64,000 bases of DNA from Pararhizobium_B sp963760965 (GCA_963760965.1 CAVXEW010000006.1:186001-250000); one strand, 5' to 3'. Numbered from the stretch's first letter, positions 42,353-58,778 are shown. Notes: generated from the letters alone by a model not told the origin. Program-made: numbers and translations.

Positions 42353-42801
42353 CTGACGGGGCGAGCCCGCTCCAGCGCGGTCTGCAGGGAGCGCAGGAAG
42401 GCCATGCTGCTCAGCGTGGCGCCCGAGACGAGGTTGACCCGCGCACTCTGCGCCGTGATGACCTCGCTCTGGAGCCGGGGGAGGGCCCGGCTGTTGATGA
42501 TGCGGCTCGTGCGGTAGTCGGTCGGATGTTTCAGGACGTCGACGCGTACGATCTGGCCGTGCGCGATCCGCGCAGCGACCTGCACGCGTCCGTAGTAGGC
42601 GCTGAACGTGCTGCCCCTGTAGGTTCCGTCATTGTAGCGGCCCGATCGCGCCGAGGCGGCCGACAGGTTCGACGTCGGCGCCGCTGCGCTGTACGTCAGG
42701 CTCTGGTAGGGTGGAGCCGCGTATGCCGGAGCGCCGGAGAGGCTTGTCGAGAGCCCGGCGAGGGAGAGCAGGAACAGCGGGGTCTTTCCGGGTGGTCTCA
42801 T
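42349..42801 (-). CDS. Exported FMN-binding domain protein with SGAT flavinylation site
   Basis: A 150-residue protein. Signal peptide about 1-28 (LFLLSLAGLSTSLSGAPAYA), then a short Ser/Ala linker and a single FMN_bind domain: YNDGTYRGSTFSAYYG, IVRVDVLKHP, and VNLVSGATLSS with Thr129 as the expected covalent FMN carrier. The domain should lie in the periplasm and act as an electron relay. It heads the operon with apbE and the membrane reductase fusion, and is divergent from the two-component genes. Two mirrored copies of a putative response-regulator site lie in the shared 143-base promoter region. A longer frame up to 42858 has no support. Confidence 0.88.
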   Translation of the reverse strand: MRPPGKTPLFLLSLAGLSTSLSGAPAYAAPPYQSLTYSAAAPTSNLSAASARSGRYNDGTYRGSTFSAYYGRVQVAARIAHGQIVRVDVLKHPTDYRTSRIINSRALPRLQSEVITAQSARVNLVSGATLSSMAFLRSLQTALERARPVR

Positions 42802-42858
42802 GATGTGATTCACCTGCGTGATCTTCGTCTTCGATGCAGGGCAGACTAGGGCAGGCAA

Positions 42859-42876
42859 CTGACGGTAAACTGAATT
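42859..42876 (+). promoter_or_regulatory. Putative response-regulator site 1
   Basis: CTGACGG-TAAA-CTGAATT: two CTGA half-sites 11 bp apart, one helical turn, the usual spacing for tandem OmpR-family half-sites. It lies between the divergent FMN_bind and response-regulator genes. Confidence 0.5.
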
Positions 42877-42890
42877 TGCGCGCCGTGGGG

Positions 42891-42908
42891 CCTTCAGCCT
42901 GCCGTCAT
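42891..42908 (-). promoter_or_regulatory. Putative response-regulator site 2 (opposite orientation)
   Basis: On the minus strand: ATGACGG-CAGG-CTGAAGG, again with an 11-bp period. With site 1 it forms a mirrored pair, suited to controlling both divergent operons. Confidence 0.5.
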
Positions 42909-42944
42909 CATCGGTGCATAGTCTGGGACGAATCTGGAGAAGCC

Positions 42945-43601
42945 ATGCGTATTCTGTTCATCGAGGACGACCCGACGCTGGGGCAGGCCGTCAGGGAGCA
43001 CATCGCCTCCCTCGGATACGGCGTCGACTGGCTCAAGACCCTGCAGGAGGCCCGGGATGCGCTCGCCACGGTCGACTACGAACTCATCGTGCTCGACCTC
43101 GGCCTGCCGGACGGCAAGGGCCTAGATTTCCTGAAGGAGCTGAGGCGGGGTGGTTCCGCCGCGCCGGTCATCATCGCCACCGCCATGGACCAGATCGCCT
43201 GGCGGATCGAGGGGCTGAACAGCGGTGCCGACGACTACATCGTCAAGCCGTTCGACCTCAGCGAGCTGACGGCACGCATTGCCTCGGTGCTGCGCCGCTA
43301 CGGCGGGAACCCCAACCCGCTCCTGAAGGTCGGCGACATCGCGGTGGACATCGCCCAGCGCTACGTCAGCCGCGACGGCCGGCGTATCGATCTGACGGCG
43401 CGGGAATGGGCCATCCTCGAGCGCCTCTTGCGCCGGCCGAACGCAATCGTGGCAAAGAGCGAGATCGAGGATTCCCTCTATGAATTCGGCGCGGAAATCG
43501 AGAGCAATGCGGTCGAGGTCTATGTGAGCCGGCTGAGAAAGAAGCTCGGCCGCGACGCCATCTGCACTGTGCGCGGTGCGGGTTATCGCGTCGGGGGATA
43601 G
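42945..43601 (+). CDS. OmpR-family two-component response regulator
   Basis: A 218-residue regulator. The receiver domain has the acidic pair in ILFIEDDP (7-9), phospho-acceptor Asp51 in LIVLDLGLPDG, and Lys101 in DYIVKPFDL. The C-terminal winged helix is of OmpR/QseB type: DLTAREWAILERLLRR, then ESNAVEVYVSRLRKKLG and TVRGAGYRVG. GGAGA precedes the ATG at 42945. The histidine kinase gene starts 13 bases after its stop, followed directly by a dedA gene. It is divergent from the FMN_bind-apbE-reductase operon, which it probably controls along with its own operon. The signal is unknown; metal or redox stress would fit. Confidence 0.92.
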   Translation: MRILFIEDDPTLGQAVREHIASLGYGVDWLKTLQEARDALATVDYELIVLDLGLPDGKGLDFLKELRRGGSAAPVIIATAMDQIAWRIEGLNSGADDYIVKPFDLSELTARIASVLRRYGGNPNPLLKVGDIAVDIAQRYVSRDGRRIDLTAREWAILERLLRRPNAIVAKSEIEDSLYEFGAEIESNAVEVYVSRLRKKLGRDAICTVRGAGYRVGG

Positions 43602-43614
43602 GAGACGGGACGGA

Positions 43615-45034
43615 TTGAACCTGCACTTTCTGAAACGCAATCACGGGTCGATCACGACGAGAACTCGTGCTGTTGCTGACCATCGGCACCACGCTTCTGT
43701 GGTGTGCGGCCGTCGGCTATGCGACCTATACATCCTACCAGGAGCTGAACGAAGCCTTCGATGTGGCGCTGCGCGAGACGGCCTACCGGCTCCTGCCGCT
43801 TGCCGAGGATGATTTTCTCGGCCGCGAGGGCGACGACAAGCGGGCGATCCAGCGCCTCATGAGCGACAGCCAGTCCTATATCAGCTATCAGCTGCGCAAT
43901 GCGTCCGGCGAGATCCTGCTGCGGGCGCGGGACGCGCCCTCGGTGCCCTATGATCCGAATCCCTCGCCGGGCTTCTCGACGGTCGGGCATTTCCGCCTGT
44001 TCAGCCAGTCGGATCCGGCGACCGGATTGACGGTCACCGTGGCCGAAACCATGCACAACCGCCTCGAGGCCGTGCTCGGCAGCGTCAAGGCGCTGCTCTG
44101 GCCGCTGCTGGCGCTGATCCCGATGAATATCTTCGCGATCTGGTTCGGCGTGCGCAGCGCCATGGCGCCGGTCAGGCGGCTGAGCGGCGATATTGCAGCG
44201 CGCGGCAGCGAAAATCTCGCGCCGATCGACGTCTCCGGCCAGCCGCGCGAGCTGAAGCCGATCGCCGACGCGGTCGCCCGCCTGGTCGAAAGACTGCGCG
44301 TCGCACTCGATGCCGAGCGCGCCTTCTCCGCCAACAGCGCCCACGAACTGCGCACGCCGATCGCCGGTGCGCTCGCGCAGACCCAGCGCCTGATCGCCGA
44401 GCTCGACGACGCCGACGACCGCAGGCGCGCCCGCGACGTGGAGGCCACGCTGAAGAGGCTTTCGCGGCTTTCGGAGAAGCTGCTCCAGCTCTCCCGCGTC
44501 GACGCCGGAATCAGCCTGCGCGACGAGGCAACCGATCTGCTGCCCGTCCTCGACGTCGTCGTCGCCGATGCGTCCGCGCGCCTCCCGCACGGCAGGAGCA
44601 TTTCCTATACGAGACCGCCCGATGCCGGCCTTGTGGCGCGGATGGACGTCGATGCGTTCGCCATGGCCGTGCGGAACCTCCTCGACAACGCGGCGATCCA
44701 CGGAACCGGCCCGATCGAGATCAGCCTTGATCCCCCGGCGGTCGTGCGCGTCGTGAACGAGGGGCCGATCGTGCCGGCCCCTGTCCTCGCCGGCCTCACC
44801 CAGCGCTTCGCGCGGGGCCGCACGGATGTGGCCGGCTCCGGCCTCGGACTGGCCATCGTGGAGACCATCATGGAGCAGTCGGGGGGTCGTCTGCGGCTTC
44901 TTTCGCCGGCTTCCGGGCGCTCCTCGGGCTTCGAGGCCCGGCTGGAGCTGCAGCCCGTGGCAGGCGCGGGTGCAGCGATTGCGGCGGTCCGCGAAGACCC
45001 CGTCGCACTGAAGAGCACGGAGGTCGAGGCTTAG
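43615..45034 (+). CDS. Sensor histidine kinase, one-base insertion near its start
   Basis: About 472 residues after repair. The start is TTG at 43615 behind GGAG (43601-43604), reading LNLHFLKRNHGSITTR. An extra A at 43662/43663 then breaks the frame, which resumes as LVLLLTIGTTLLWCAAVG, the first membrane helix. A periplasmic sensor region (about 45-145), a second helix (LLWPLLALIPMNIFAIWFG), HAMP, H-box SAHELRTPIAG, N-box VRNLLDNAAIHG and G-box GSGLGLAIVETI follow. The downstream GTG at 43667 could start a shorter but still membrane-bound kinase if the insertion is real. Partner of the preceding regulator. Confidence 0.85.
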
Positions 45035-45667
45035 GTGTTCCACCTTCTCAATCTGCCCTCCGTCCACCACATGATCCACCTCTACGGGCTCTGGGTGGTC
45101 TTCGCGATGGTCTCGCTGGAAAGCGCCGGTGTGCCCATTCCCGGGGAGACCGCACTGGTGACCGCCGCCGTCTACGCCGGTGCGACCCACCACCTTCAGA
45201 TCGTCGAAGTGCTCGCGGTCGCGGGGAGCGCGGCGATCCTGGGCGACAATGTCGGCTATACGGTGGGCCGGACGCTCGGCCTCAGGCTTCTGGAGAGGCA
45301 CGGCCCGCGCGTGCACCTCACCGAGGGAAGGCTGATGATCGGCCAGTACCTGTTTCTCCGCCATGGCGGGAAGATCGTCTTCTTCGGGAGGTTCCTGGCT
45401 TTCCTGAGGACTTTCGCGGCGCTGCTCGCCGGCGCCAACCGCATGGACTGGCGGCGCTTCTTCATCATGAACGGGGCTGGCGGGATCGTCTGGGCGACGC
45501 TGTTCGGCGGCGGCGCTTATTTCTTCGGCGATCGCTTGCGCGCCGTCTCCGGTCCGGTCAGCGCGGCGGTGCTCGGGCTCGTCGTCCTGGGTGTGATTGC
45601 CTTTGCTTTCCTGTTCCGCAGGTTCGAGCGCCAGCTGGAGGAACGGGCCCGCGCTGCGCTCGCCTGA
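45035..45667 (+). CDS. DedA-family membrane protein
   Basis: A 210-residue inner-membrane protein of the DedA/SNARE-associated superfamily, implicated in lipid-carrier (undecaprenyl phosphate or phosphatidylethanolamine) flipping and envelope homeostasis. The signature is clear: ESAGVPIPGETALVTAAVY (29-47), the glycine-rich LGDNVGYTVGR, and FFGRFLAFLRTFAALLAG, with conserved Arg residues. The start is GTG at 45035, one base after the kinase stop TAG, with GGAGG about a dozen bases upstream. Its place in the two-component operon suggests that the sensed stress affects the envelope. Confidence 0.88.
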   Translation: MFHLLNLPSVHHMIHLYGLWVVFAMVSLESAGVPIPGETALVTAAVYAGATHHLQIVEVLAVAGSAAILGDNVGYTVGRTLGLRLLERHGPRVHLTEGRLMIGQYLFLRHGGKIVFFGRFLAFLRTFAALLAGANRMDWRRFFIMNGAGGIVWATLFGGGAYFFGDRLRAVSGPVSAAVLGLVVLGVIAFAFLFRRFERQLEERARAALA

Positions 45668-45680
45668 GCGGCGGCGGGGT

Positions 45681-46364
45681 TCAGGCCCTGTCGCGCTTGG
45701 TGATGCTCGCGACGATCCCGCGGAACCCGAAGGGGAGGCGGAAGTGGTGGATGGCAGTCTCGTCGCGGCCGAAGGGGCTCTCGCGGAAGAACGCGGCGAA
45801 GCTCGGGCCGTCGAACATCTGGAACGTCTCCGGTCCGGCGAACTGCAGCCTGCGCATCCTCGAATAGTCGGTCGCGTAGACCGAGATCGTGCCTCCGTGA
45901 CGAAGCACCCGGCGCGCCTCCGCGAGCGCGTGCCCGGTCGGCGACATGAAGTATGCGACGTTGACCGCCAGGATCCTGTCCACAGAAGCGTCGTCCAGCG
46001 GCAGGGACTCGAACGTCCCCTGCAGAAGCCTGACGCGGCCTTCCGCGATGGCGCGCCGGTTGTGGAAGGCGGCCTGTTCCAGCATGGCGGAAGACCGGTC
46101 GATGCCGGTGACCGAGCCGGAGCAGGCCAGCCTCGAGAGCTTGTGCAGGGCGCGCCCGGGACCAAAGCCGAGTTCCAGGACGTCGTCCGTCGGCTGGACG
46201 GCGAGGAGATCGATCGCCAGCCGGTTCGGAACGTGGTTGATTATGCCCATCGCCAGCCCGGTGAGGCTGCCCCAGAGGCCGCTCGGGTGCCCGAACTGGG
46301 CTGCCAGGCGGTCGATGCCCGTTCTTCCGCCCGCGGTTTCGTCCACATACGTGTCGTTGGCCAC
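45681..46364 (-). CDS. SAM-dependent class I methyltransferase
   Basis: A 227-residue UbiE/COQ5-like methyltransferase. The SAM motif VLELGFGPGRALHKLSRL lies at about 60-77, then VTGIDRSSAMLEQA and VRLLQGTFESLPLDD as motifs II and III. The start is GTG at 46364 behind AAGGGGGAT; the longer frame to 46541 runs through a putative regulator site and is unlikely. The substrate is unknown, a lipid or quinone-like molecule being typical. It converges with dedA. A perfect tandem CTGACGG repeat lies 51-68 bases upstream, so it probably belongs to the same response-regulator regulon. Confidence 0.82.
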   Translation of the reverse strand: MANDTYVDETAGGRTGIDRLAAQFGHPSGLWGSLTGLAMGIINHVPNRLAIDLLAVQPTDDVLELGFGPGRALHKLSRLACSGSVTGIDRSSAMLEQAAFHNRRAIAEGRVRLLQGTFESLPLDDASVDRILAVNVAYFMSPTGHALAEARRVLRHGGTISVYATDYSRMRRLQFAGPETFQMFDGPSFAAFFRESPFGRDETAIHHFRLPFGFRGIVASITKRDRA

Positions 46365-46414
46365 CTGATCCCCCTTTTTCGATTCTTCCTGGGAGCAGAG
46401 CCTCGGGGGTGGTC

Positions 46415-46432
46415 CTGACGGCAGTCTGACGG
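46415..46432 (-). promoter_or_regulatory. Putative response-regulator site 3
   Basis: CTGACGG-CAGT-CTGACGG on the plus strand: two identical 7-base half-sites with an 11-bp period, upstream of the leftward methyltransferase gene. It is the cleanest of the three sites. Confidence 0.55.
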
Positions 46433-46578
46433 AACGCAAAGCATTACCGATCTTTAATGTGGGCCGCCGGCAGCCGCGCCCGGGAGCGGCGCTTGCCATG
46501 AAGACCGCTGTTGGTGTATCTTCGACAAGGTTCACGCGCATTCCGGCGCGTTATTTTTGCGAACCGGCCGTTCCCCTC

Positions 46579-46607
46579 TTGTGGTTTCGGGAATCGGTCT
46601 TTATGTA
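46579..46607 (+). promoter_or_regulatory. Sigma-70 type promoter for secE-nusG
   Basis: TTGTGG (46579-46584), 17 bases, TATGTA (46602-46607), about 73 bases before secE. It would give secE its own promoter next to the inserted module. The 315-base gap 46365-46679 also holds regulator site 3; no gene is seen in it. Confidence 0.5.
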
Positions 46608-46679
46608 GAACCAAAATCGGACACGCGGTGCGTGAGGCTGGTCATGCGGCTTTACGCGCCGTAAATGCGTGGGCAGTAG

Positions 46680-46880
46680 ATGGCATCAAAGACAAATCCC
46701 TTGACGTTTCTGCAGCAGGTGCGGGCCGAGACGTCGAAAGTGACGTGGCCGACCCGGCGCGAGACGACGATTTCGACGCTGATGGTTATCGTTATGGTCA
46801 TCATCACGGCACTGTTCTTTTTCGCAGTTGACCAGTTTCTCGGATGGGCCATGGGCTTCATCCTGAGTGTTGGCCAGTGA
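46680..46880 (+). CDS. secE: Preprotein translocase subunit SecE
   Basis: A 66-residue single-span subunit of the SecYEG channel. The amphipathic helix and conserved loop VRAETSKVTWPTRRET (14-29) precede the membrane helix (STLMVIVMVIITALFFFAV). The short, one-helix form is normal for alphaproteobacteria. It is followed by nusG after 16 bases. The usual upstream neighbour, tRNA-Trp, is displaced by 8.3 kb. Confidence 0.96.
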   Translation: MASKTNPLTFLQQVRAETSKVTWPTRRETTISTLMVIVMVIITALFFFAVDQFLGWAMGFILSVGQ

Positions 46881-46896
46881 ACCGCGGGGTGAGGCT

Positions 46897-47427
46897 ATGA
46901 CGGCGCGCTGGTATATCGTCCACGCCTATTCGAACTTCGAGAAGAAGGTCGCCGAATCCATCGAGGAAAAGGCGAAGGCCAAGGGTCTGGACCATCTCTT
47001 CGAGAAGATCCTCGTCCCGACCGAGAAGGTGGTGGAGGTGCGTCGTGGCCGAAAGGTCGATGCGGAGCGCAAGTTCTTTCCGGGCTATGTCCTGGTGCGT
47101 GCCGACCTGACCGACGAGGCCTATCACCTGATCAAGAACACGCCGAAGGTCACCGGGTTCCTCGGTTCCGACCAGAGGCCGGTGCCGATTCCGGATTCGG
47201 AGGCCGAGCGCATCCTCATGCAGGTGCAGGAAGGCGTCGAGCGGCCGAAGCCGTCGATCTCCTTCGAGATCGGCGAGCAGGTCCGGGTTTCCGACGGGCC
47301 GTTCGCATCGTTCAACGGCACCGTGCAGGAAGTCGACGAGGAGCGTTCGCGCCTCAAGGTCGAGGTCTCGATCTTCGGCCGCGCGACGCCGGTCGAACTC
47401 GAATACGGGCAGGTCGAGAAGGTCTAG
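46897..47427 (+). CDS. nusG: Transcription antitermination factor NusG
   Basis: A 176-residue processivity and coupling factor that binds RNA polymerase through its N-terminal domain (RWYIVHAYSNFEKKVAE, FFPGYVLVRADL) and S10 or Rho through its KOW domain (FEIGEQVRVSDGPFASFNG, ending EYGQVEKV). The ATG at 46897 has GTGAGG upstream; a start at 46867 would overlap secE and lacks homology. It is co-transcribed with secE and followed after 182 bases by rplK. Confidence 0.97.
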   Translation: MTARWYIVHAYSNFEKKVAESIEEKAKAKGLDHLFEKILVPTEKVVEVRRGRKVDAERKFFPGYVLVRADLTDEAYHLIKNTPKVTGFLGSDQRPVPIPDSEAERILMQVQEGVERPKPSISFEIGEQVRVSDGPFASFNGTVQEVDEERSRLKVEVSIFGRATPVELEYGQVEKV

Positions 47428-47609
47428 CCCGTCTGATCTGCCTCGCTCCGCGGGAGTGGAACGGGGCAGGCGGGATTTCGTTCCCGCGAACCGCGTGGAA
47501 GGCGAGGCGGCTTTAGCCGGCCGGCCGACCCGGACCACGCAACCGCAGCCGCCGGAAGCGTCCGGCAATCGGGGCCTCGAGAGGCCCGCAGTGAAAGGCA
47601 GAGAGCAAA

Positions 47610-48038
47610 ATGGCTAAGAAAGTTGCAGGCCAGCTCAAGCTGCAGGTGTCCGCCGGGTCGGCCAATCCGTCCCCGCCGATCGGACCTGCTCTTGGTCAGC
47701 GCGGCATAAACATCATGGAATTCTGCAAGGCGTTCAACGCCGCGACGCAGGAAATGGAAAAGGGAATGCCGATTCCCTGCATCATCACCTATTACCAGGA
47801 CAAGTCCTTCACCTTCCAGATGAAGCAGCCGCCGGTGACGTACTTCCTCAAGAAGGAAGCGAAGCTGAAATCCGGCTCCAAGACCCCCGGCAGGTCGTCG
47901 ATCGGTTCGATCGGTCGCGACAAGATCCGCGCCATCGCCGAGGCGAAGATGAAGGACCTCAATGCCGCCGACGTCGAGGCCGCGATGAGGATGATCGAAG
48001 GCTCCGCCCGCTCGATGGGCCTGGAAGTGAAGGCTTGA
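47610..48038 (+). CDS. rplK: 50S ribosomal protein L11
   Basis: A 142-residue component of the GTPase-associated centre that binds 23S rRNA. The flexible N-terminal domain contains SANPSPPIGPALGQRG, and the C-terminal rRNA-binding domain ends MRMIEGSARSMGLEVK. The length is standard. A ribosome site GGCAGAGAG precedes the ATG. It is followed four bases later by rplA, the usual L11 operon, which L1 autoregulates in other bacteria by binding the leader. Confidence 0.97.
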   Translation: MAKKVAGQLKLQVSAGSANPSPPIGPALGQRGINIMEFCKAFNAATQEMEKGMPIPCIITYYQDKSFTFQMKQPPVTYFLKKEAKLKSGSKTPGRSSIGSIGRDKIRAIAEAKMKDLNAADVEAAMRMIEGSARSMGLEVKA

Positions 48039-48042
48039 GGGC

Positions 48043-48741
48043 ATGGCCAAGGTTGCAAAGAGAATTCAGAAGGTCCGCGAGGGCATCGATCCGGTCAAGC
48101 TCTATGGCCTCGGCGAGGCCGTCACGCTGATCAAGGAGCGCGCAGTCGCCAAGTTCGACGAAACGATCGAGGTGGCGATGAACCTCGGCGTCGATCCGCG
48201 CCACGCCGACCAGATGGTGCGCGGCGTCGTCAATCTGCCGAACGGGACCGGCCGTAACGTCCGCGTCGCCGTCTTCGCGCGGAACGAGAAGGCCGAGGAA
48301 GCCCGTGCTGCCGGGGCCGACATCGTCGGAGCCGAGGATCTCGTGGAAACCGTGCAGAACGGCACGATCGACTTCGATCGCTGCGTCGCCACGCCGGATA
48401 TGATGCCGCTCGTCGGGCGGCTCGGCAAGGTGCTCGGCCCGCGCGGCATGATGCCGAACCCCAAGGTCGGCACCGTGACGATGGATGTCGCCGGCGCCGT
48501 CAAGGCTTCCAAGGGCGGTGCCGTCGAGTTTCGCGTGGAGAAGGCCGGCATCGTGCATGCCGGCGTCGGCAAGGCGTCGTTCGATTCGAAGGCGATCGAG
48601 GAGAACATCCGTGCCTTCACCGACGCGGTGATCAAGGCCAAGCCGAGCGGGGCCAAGGGCAACTACGTCAAGCGCGTCGCCATTTCCTCGACCATGGGGC
48701 CCGGCCTCAAGATCGACCCGGCAACGCTGAGCGTGGCCTGA
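48043..48741 (+). CDS. rplA: 50S ribosomal protein L1
   Basis: A 232-residue protein of the L1 stalk, which moves deacylated tRNA through the E site. Characteristic blocks are VNLPNGTGRNVRVAVF, the hinge motif KVLGPRGMMPNPKVGTV and VEFRVEKAGIVHAGVG, ending TMGPGLKIDPATLSV. Normal length. It starts four bases after rplK. A 341-base gap with hairpins separates it from rplJ, the site where the L10 leader lies in other bacteria. Confidence 0.97.
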   Translation: MAKVAKRIQKVREGIDPVKLYGLGEAVTLIKERAVAKFDETIEVAMNLGVDPRHADQMVRGVVNLPNGTGRNVRVAVFARNEKAEEARAAGADIVGAEDLVETVQNGTIDFDRCVATPDMMPLVGRLGKVLGPRGMMPNPKVGTVTMDVAGAVKASKGGAVEFRVEKAGIVHAGVGKASFDSKAIEENIRAFTDAVIKAKPSGAKGNYVKRVAISSTMGPGLKIDPATLSVA

Positions 48742-48793
48742 AGCAGTAGATCAGACATCGGCCGTTACGCGCTGATTGAACAAGATTTCCGGC

Positions 48794-48832
48794 CTTCCGG
48801 CCGGAAGTTCCCGGGGTTTTGATATCCCGGGA
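48794..48832 (+). promoter_or_regulatory. Hairpin-rich leader ahead of rplJL
   Basis: In the 341-base gap 48742-49082, a palindrome CTTCCGGCCGGAAG (48794-48807) is followed by a 7-bp stem TCCCGGG...CCCGGGA (48809-48815 with 48826-48832) and a short T stretch. This is where the L10-L7/L12 autoregulatory leader or an attenuator would lie. No gene is seen in the gap. Confidence 0.4.
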
Positions 48833-49082
48833 TTTCCTGTCCGAGATTGCAGGTGGTTCGCCTTAATCACTTTGCCTGCATGAGACGGGTTGGATCCGGA
48901 TTTGCCGCACCTGCGGCCTGTTCGGTTCGAACGTCGATTGCCTTGTGCCGCGTCCGGCCCGCCGGACGAGCGCGAGGGGACAGGTCCTCGAGCGTCGCTT
49001 GCGGATCGGGAACGATCCCTGGCGGCAAAGGCAAACCGGCAGGCTCTGCTGTGCGAGCGGACCTGCCAACTGGAGATGGACA

Positions 49083-49601
49083 GTGGAAAGAGCGGAAAAG
49101 CGCGAATTCGTCACTGAGCTGAACCAGGTGTTCAAGGACACCGGTTCCCTCGTCGTGGCCCACTATTCCGGTCTGACGGTTGCGCAAATGAACGACCTCC
49201 GGTCGAAAATGCGCGTAGCCGGCGGAACCGTCAAAGTCGCGAAGAACCGTCTTGCCAGGATCGCTCTTCAGGGCACGGAGTTGGAAGGGATCGCCGATCT
49301 CTTCCAGGGTCAGACGCTCATCGCCTACAGCGATGATCCGGTGACTGCTCCGAAAGTCGCCGTCGAGTTCGCCAAGGGCAACAACAAGCTTGTTGTCCTC
49401 GGTGGTGCGATGGGGGCGACCAACCTCGATGCCGAAGGTGTGAAGGCTCTCGCCTCGCTGCCTTCGCTCGACGAGCTGCGTGCGAAGCTGGTCGGAATGA
49501 TCCAGACCCCGGCAACGCGCATCGCTCAGGTCGTCAATGCGCCGGCAGGCCAGCTTGCCCGCGTGTTCAACGCCTATGCCCAGAAGGACGAAGCCGCATA
49601 A
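49083..49601 (+). CDS. rplJ: 50S ribosomal protein L10
   Basis: A 172-residue stalk base protein that binds 23S rRNA and carries L7/L12 dimers on its C-terminal helix. The start is GTG at 49083 (reading ERAEKREFVTELNQVF), with GGAGATGG upstream; this gives the standard length. Conserved blocks: HYSGLTVAQMNDLRSKMR and AKNRLARIALQGTE. It is followed by rplL after 58 bases. In other bacteria L10 complexes repress this mRNA by binding the leader. Confidence 0.96.
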   Translation: MERAEKREFVTELNQVFKDTGSLVVAHYSGLTVAQMNDLRSKMRVAGGTVKVAKNRLARIALQGTELEGIADLFQGQTLIAYSDDPVTAPKVAVEFAKGNNKLVVLGGAMGATNLDAEGVKALASLPSLDELRAKLVGMIQTPATRIAQVVNAPAGQLARVFNAYAQKDEAA

Positions 49602-49659
49602 GGCGGAACTTCACTGCAATTCTTGAAACCAGTTCGAACCGAACGAAGGAATGTGAAAA

Positions 49660-50037
49660 ATGACTGATCTCGCAAAGATCGTTGAAGACCTTTCGAACCT
49701 GACCGTCCTGGAGGCCGCCGAGCTCTCCAAGATGCTCGAAGAGAAGTGGGGCGTCTCCGCTGCCGCTCCGGTGGCCGTCGCCGCCGCCGGCGGTGCGGCC
49801 GCTCCGGCCGAGGCCGCGGAAGAGAAGACCGAGTTCGACGTCGTTCTCGCCGAAGCCGGCGCCAACAAGATCAACGTCATCAAGGAAGTCCGCTCGATCA
49901 CCGGTCTCGGCCTGAAGGAGGCCAAGGACCTCGTCGAGTTGGCTCCCAAGGCGGTCAAGGAAGCCATCTCCAAGGGTGAAGCCGAGGAGATCAAGAAGAA
50001 GCTGGAAGACGCCGGCGCGAAGGTCGAGCTCAAGTAG
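49660..50037 (+). CDS. rplL: 50S ribosomal protein L7/L12
   Basis: A 125-residue stalk protein that recruits translational GTPases. The N-terminal dimerisation helix (LAKIVEDLSNLTVLEAAEL), the Ala-rich hinge (about 38-55) and the factor-binding C-terminal domain (EVRSITGLGLKEAKDLVE) are all intact. AAGGAATG lies upstream of the ATG. Two hairpins separate it from rpoB. Confidence 0.98.
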   Translation: MTDLAKIVEDLSNLTVLEAAELSKMLEEKWGVSAAAPVAVAAAGGAAAPAEAAEEKTEFDVVLAEAGANKINVIKEVRSITGLGLKEAKDLVELAPKAVKEAISKGEAEEIKKKLEDAGAKVELK

Positions 50038-50047
50038 GCCCGAATTC

Positions 50048-50133
50048 GGAGGGGCGGGCAAGCCCGTCCCTCCAGCCCGGTCTTTTGCTGCCGGACGCAT
50101 TACCCAAGGGTCGCCGGACCGGCCCTTGGGTAA
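50048..50133 (+). other. Two hairpins between rplL and rpoB
   Basis: The first is a 12-bp stem with one G-U pair and an AA loop (50048-50059 with 50062-50073), followed at some distance by TCTTTT. The second is a perfect 11-bp stem, TTACCCAAGGG with CCCTTGGGTAA (50100-50110 and 50123-50133). The first may be a partial attenuator and the second an RNase III-type processing site, lowering rpoB expression relative to rplL. Confidence 0.55.
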
Positions 50134-50225
50134 TGGGTTCTCCGAAAGACCCGTTTTTCGACGGTCCCGACTGGCCAGCGGCGACCGTGCGGTGCAGGCC
50201 CGATGCAAGATGACAAGGAGCGACG

Positions 50226-54372
<4,147 letters not shown>

Positions 54373-54380
54373 GATCGAAT

Positions 54381-54408
54381 CGGGCGCGCGCCCGGAGGCG
54401 CGCGCCCG
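54381..54408 (+). other. Perfect GC hairpin between rpoB and rpoC
   Basis: A 12-bp stem CGGGCGCGCGCC with GGCGCGCGCCCG around a CGGA loop, beginning eight bases after the rpoB stop. No U-run follows, so it is not an intrinsic terminator; RNA processing or 3'-end protection is likelier. Confidence 0.7.
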
Positions 54409-54556
54409 TCCCGGCTCGGGCCCGCGAGGAGCCCCCCGGGACGCATGGCCGCGCCGGACGCGGCTCGACTGATTTTACAAGCGGCCGTGCCGCCGGCCGG
54501 AAACCGGCACGGACCGCCAGCCAAGGGTTCCCACGGAGCCCGCATAGGAGATAGGC

Positions 54557-58778
<4,222 letters not shown>

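Noticed and set aside
42802..42858. N-terminal extension of the FMN_bind protein to 42858
   Set aside because: It would place residues before a clear signal peptide that starts at 42801.
46365..46541. N-terminal extension of the methyltransferase to 46541
   Set aside because: The extra part crosses the tandem CTGACGG repeats and lacks homology; the GTG at 46364 has AAGGGGGAT upstream.
54381..54408. Hairpin after rpoB as a transcription terminator
   Set aside because: No U-run follows and rpoC must be transcribed through it.
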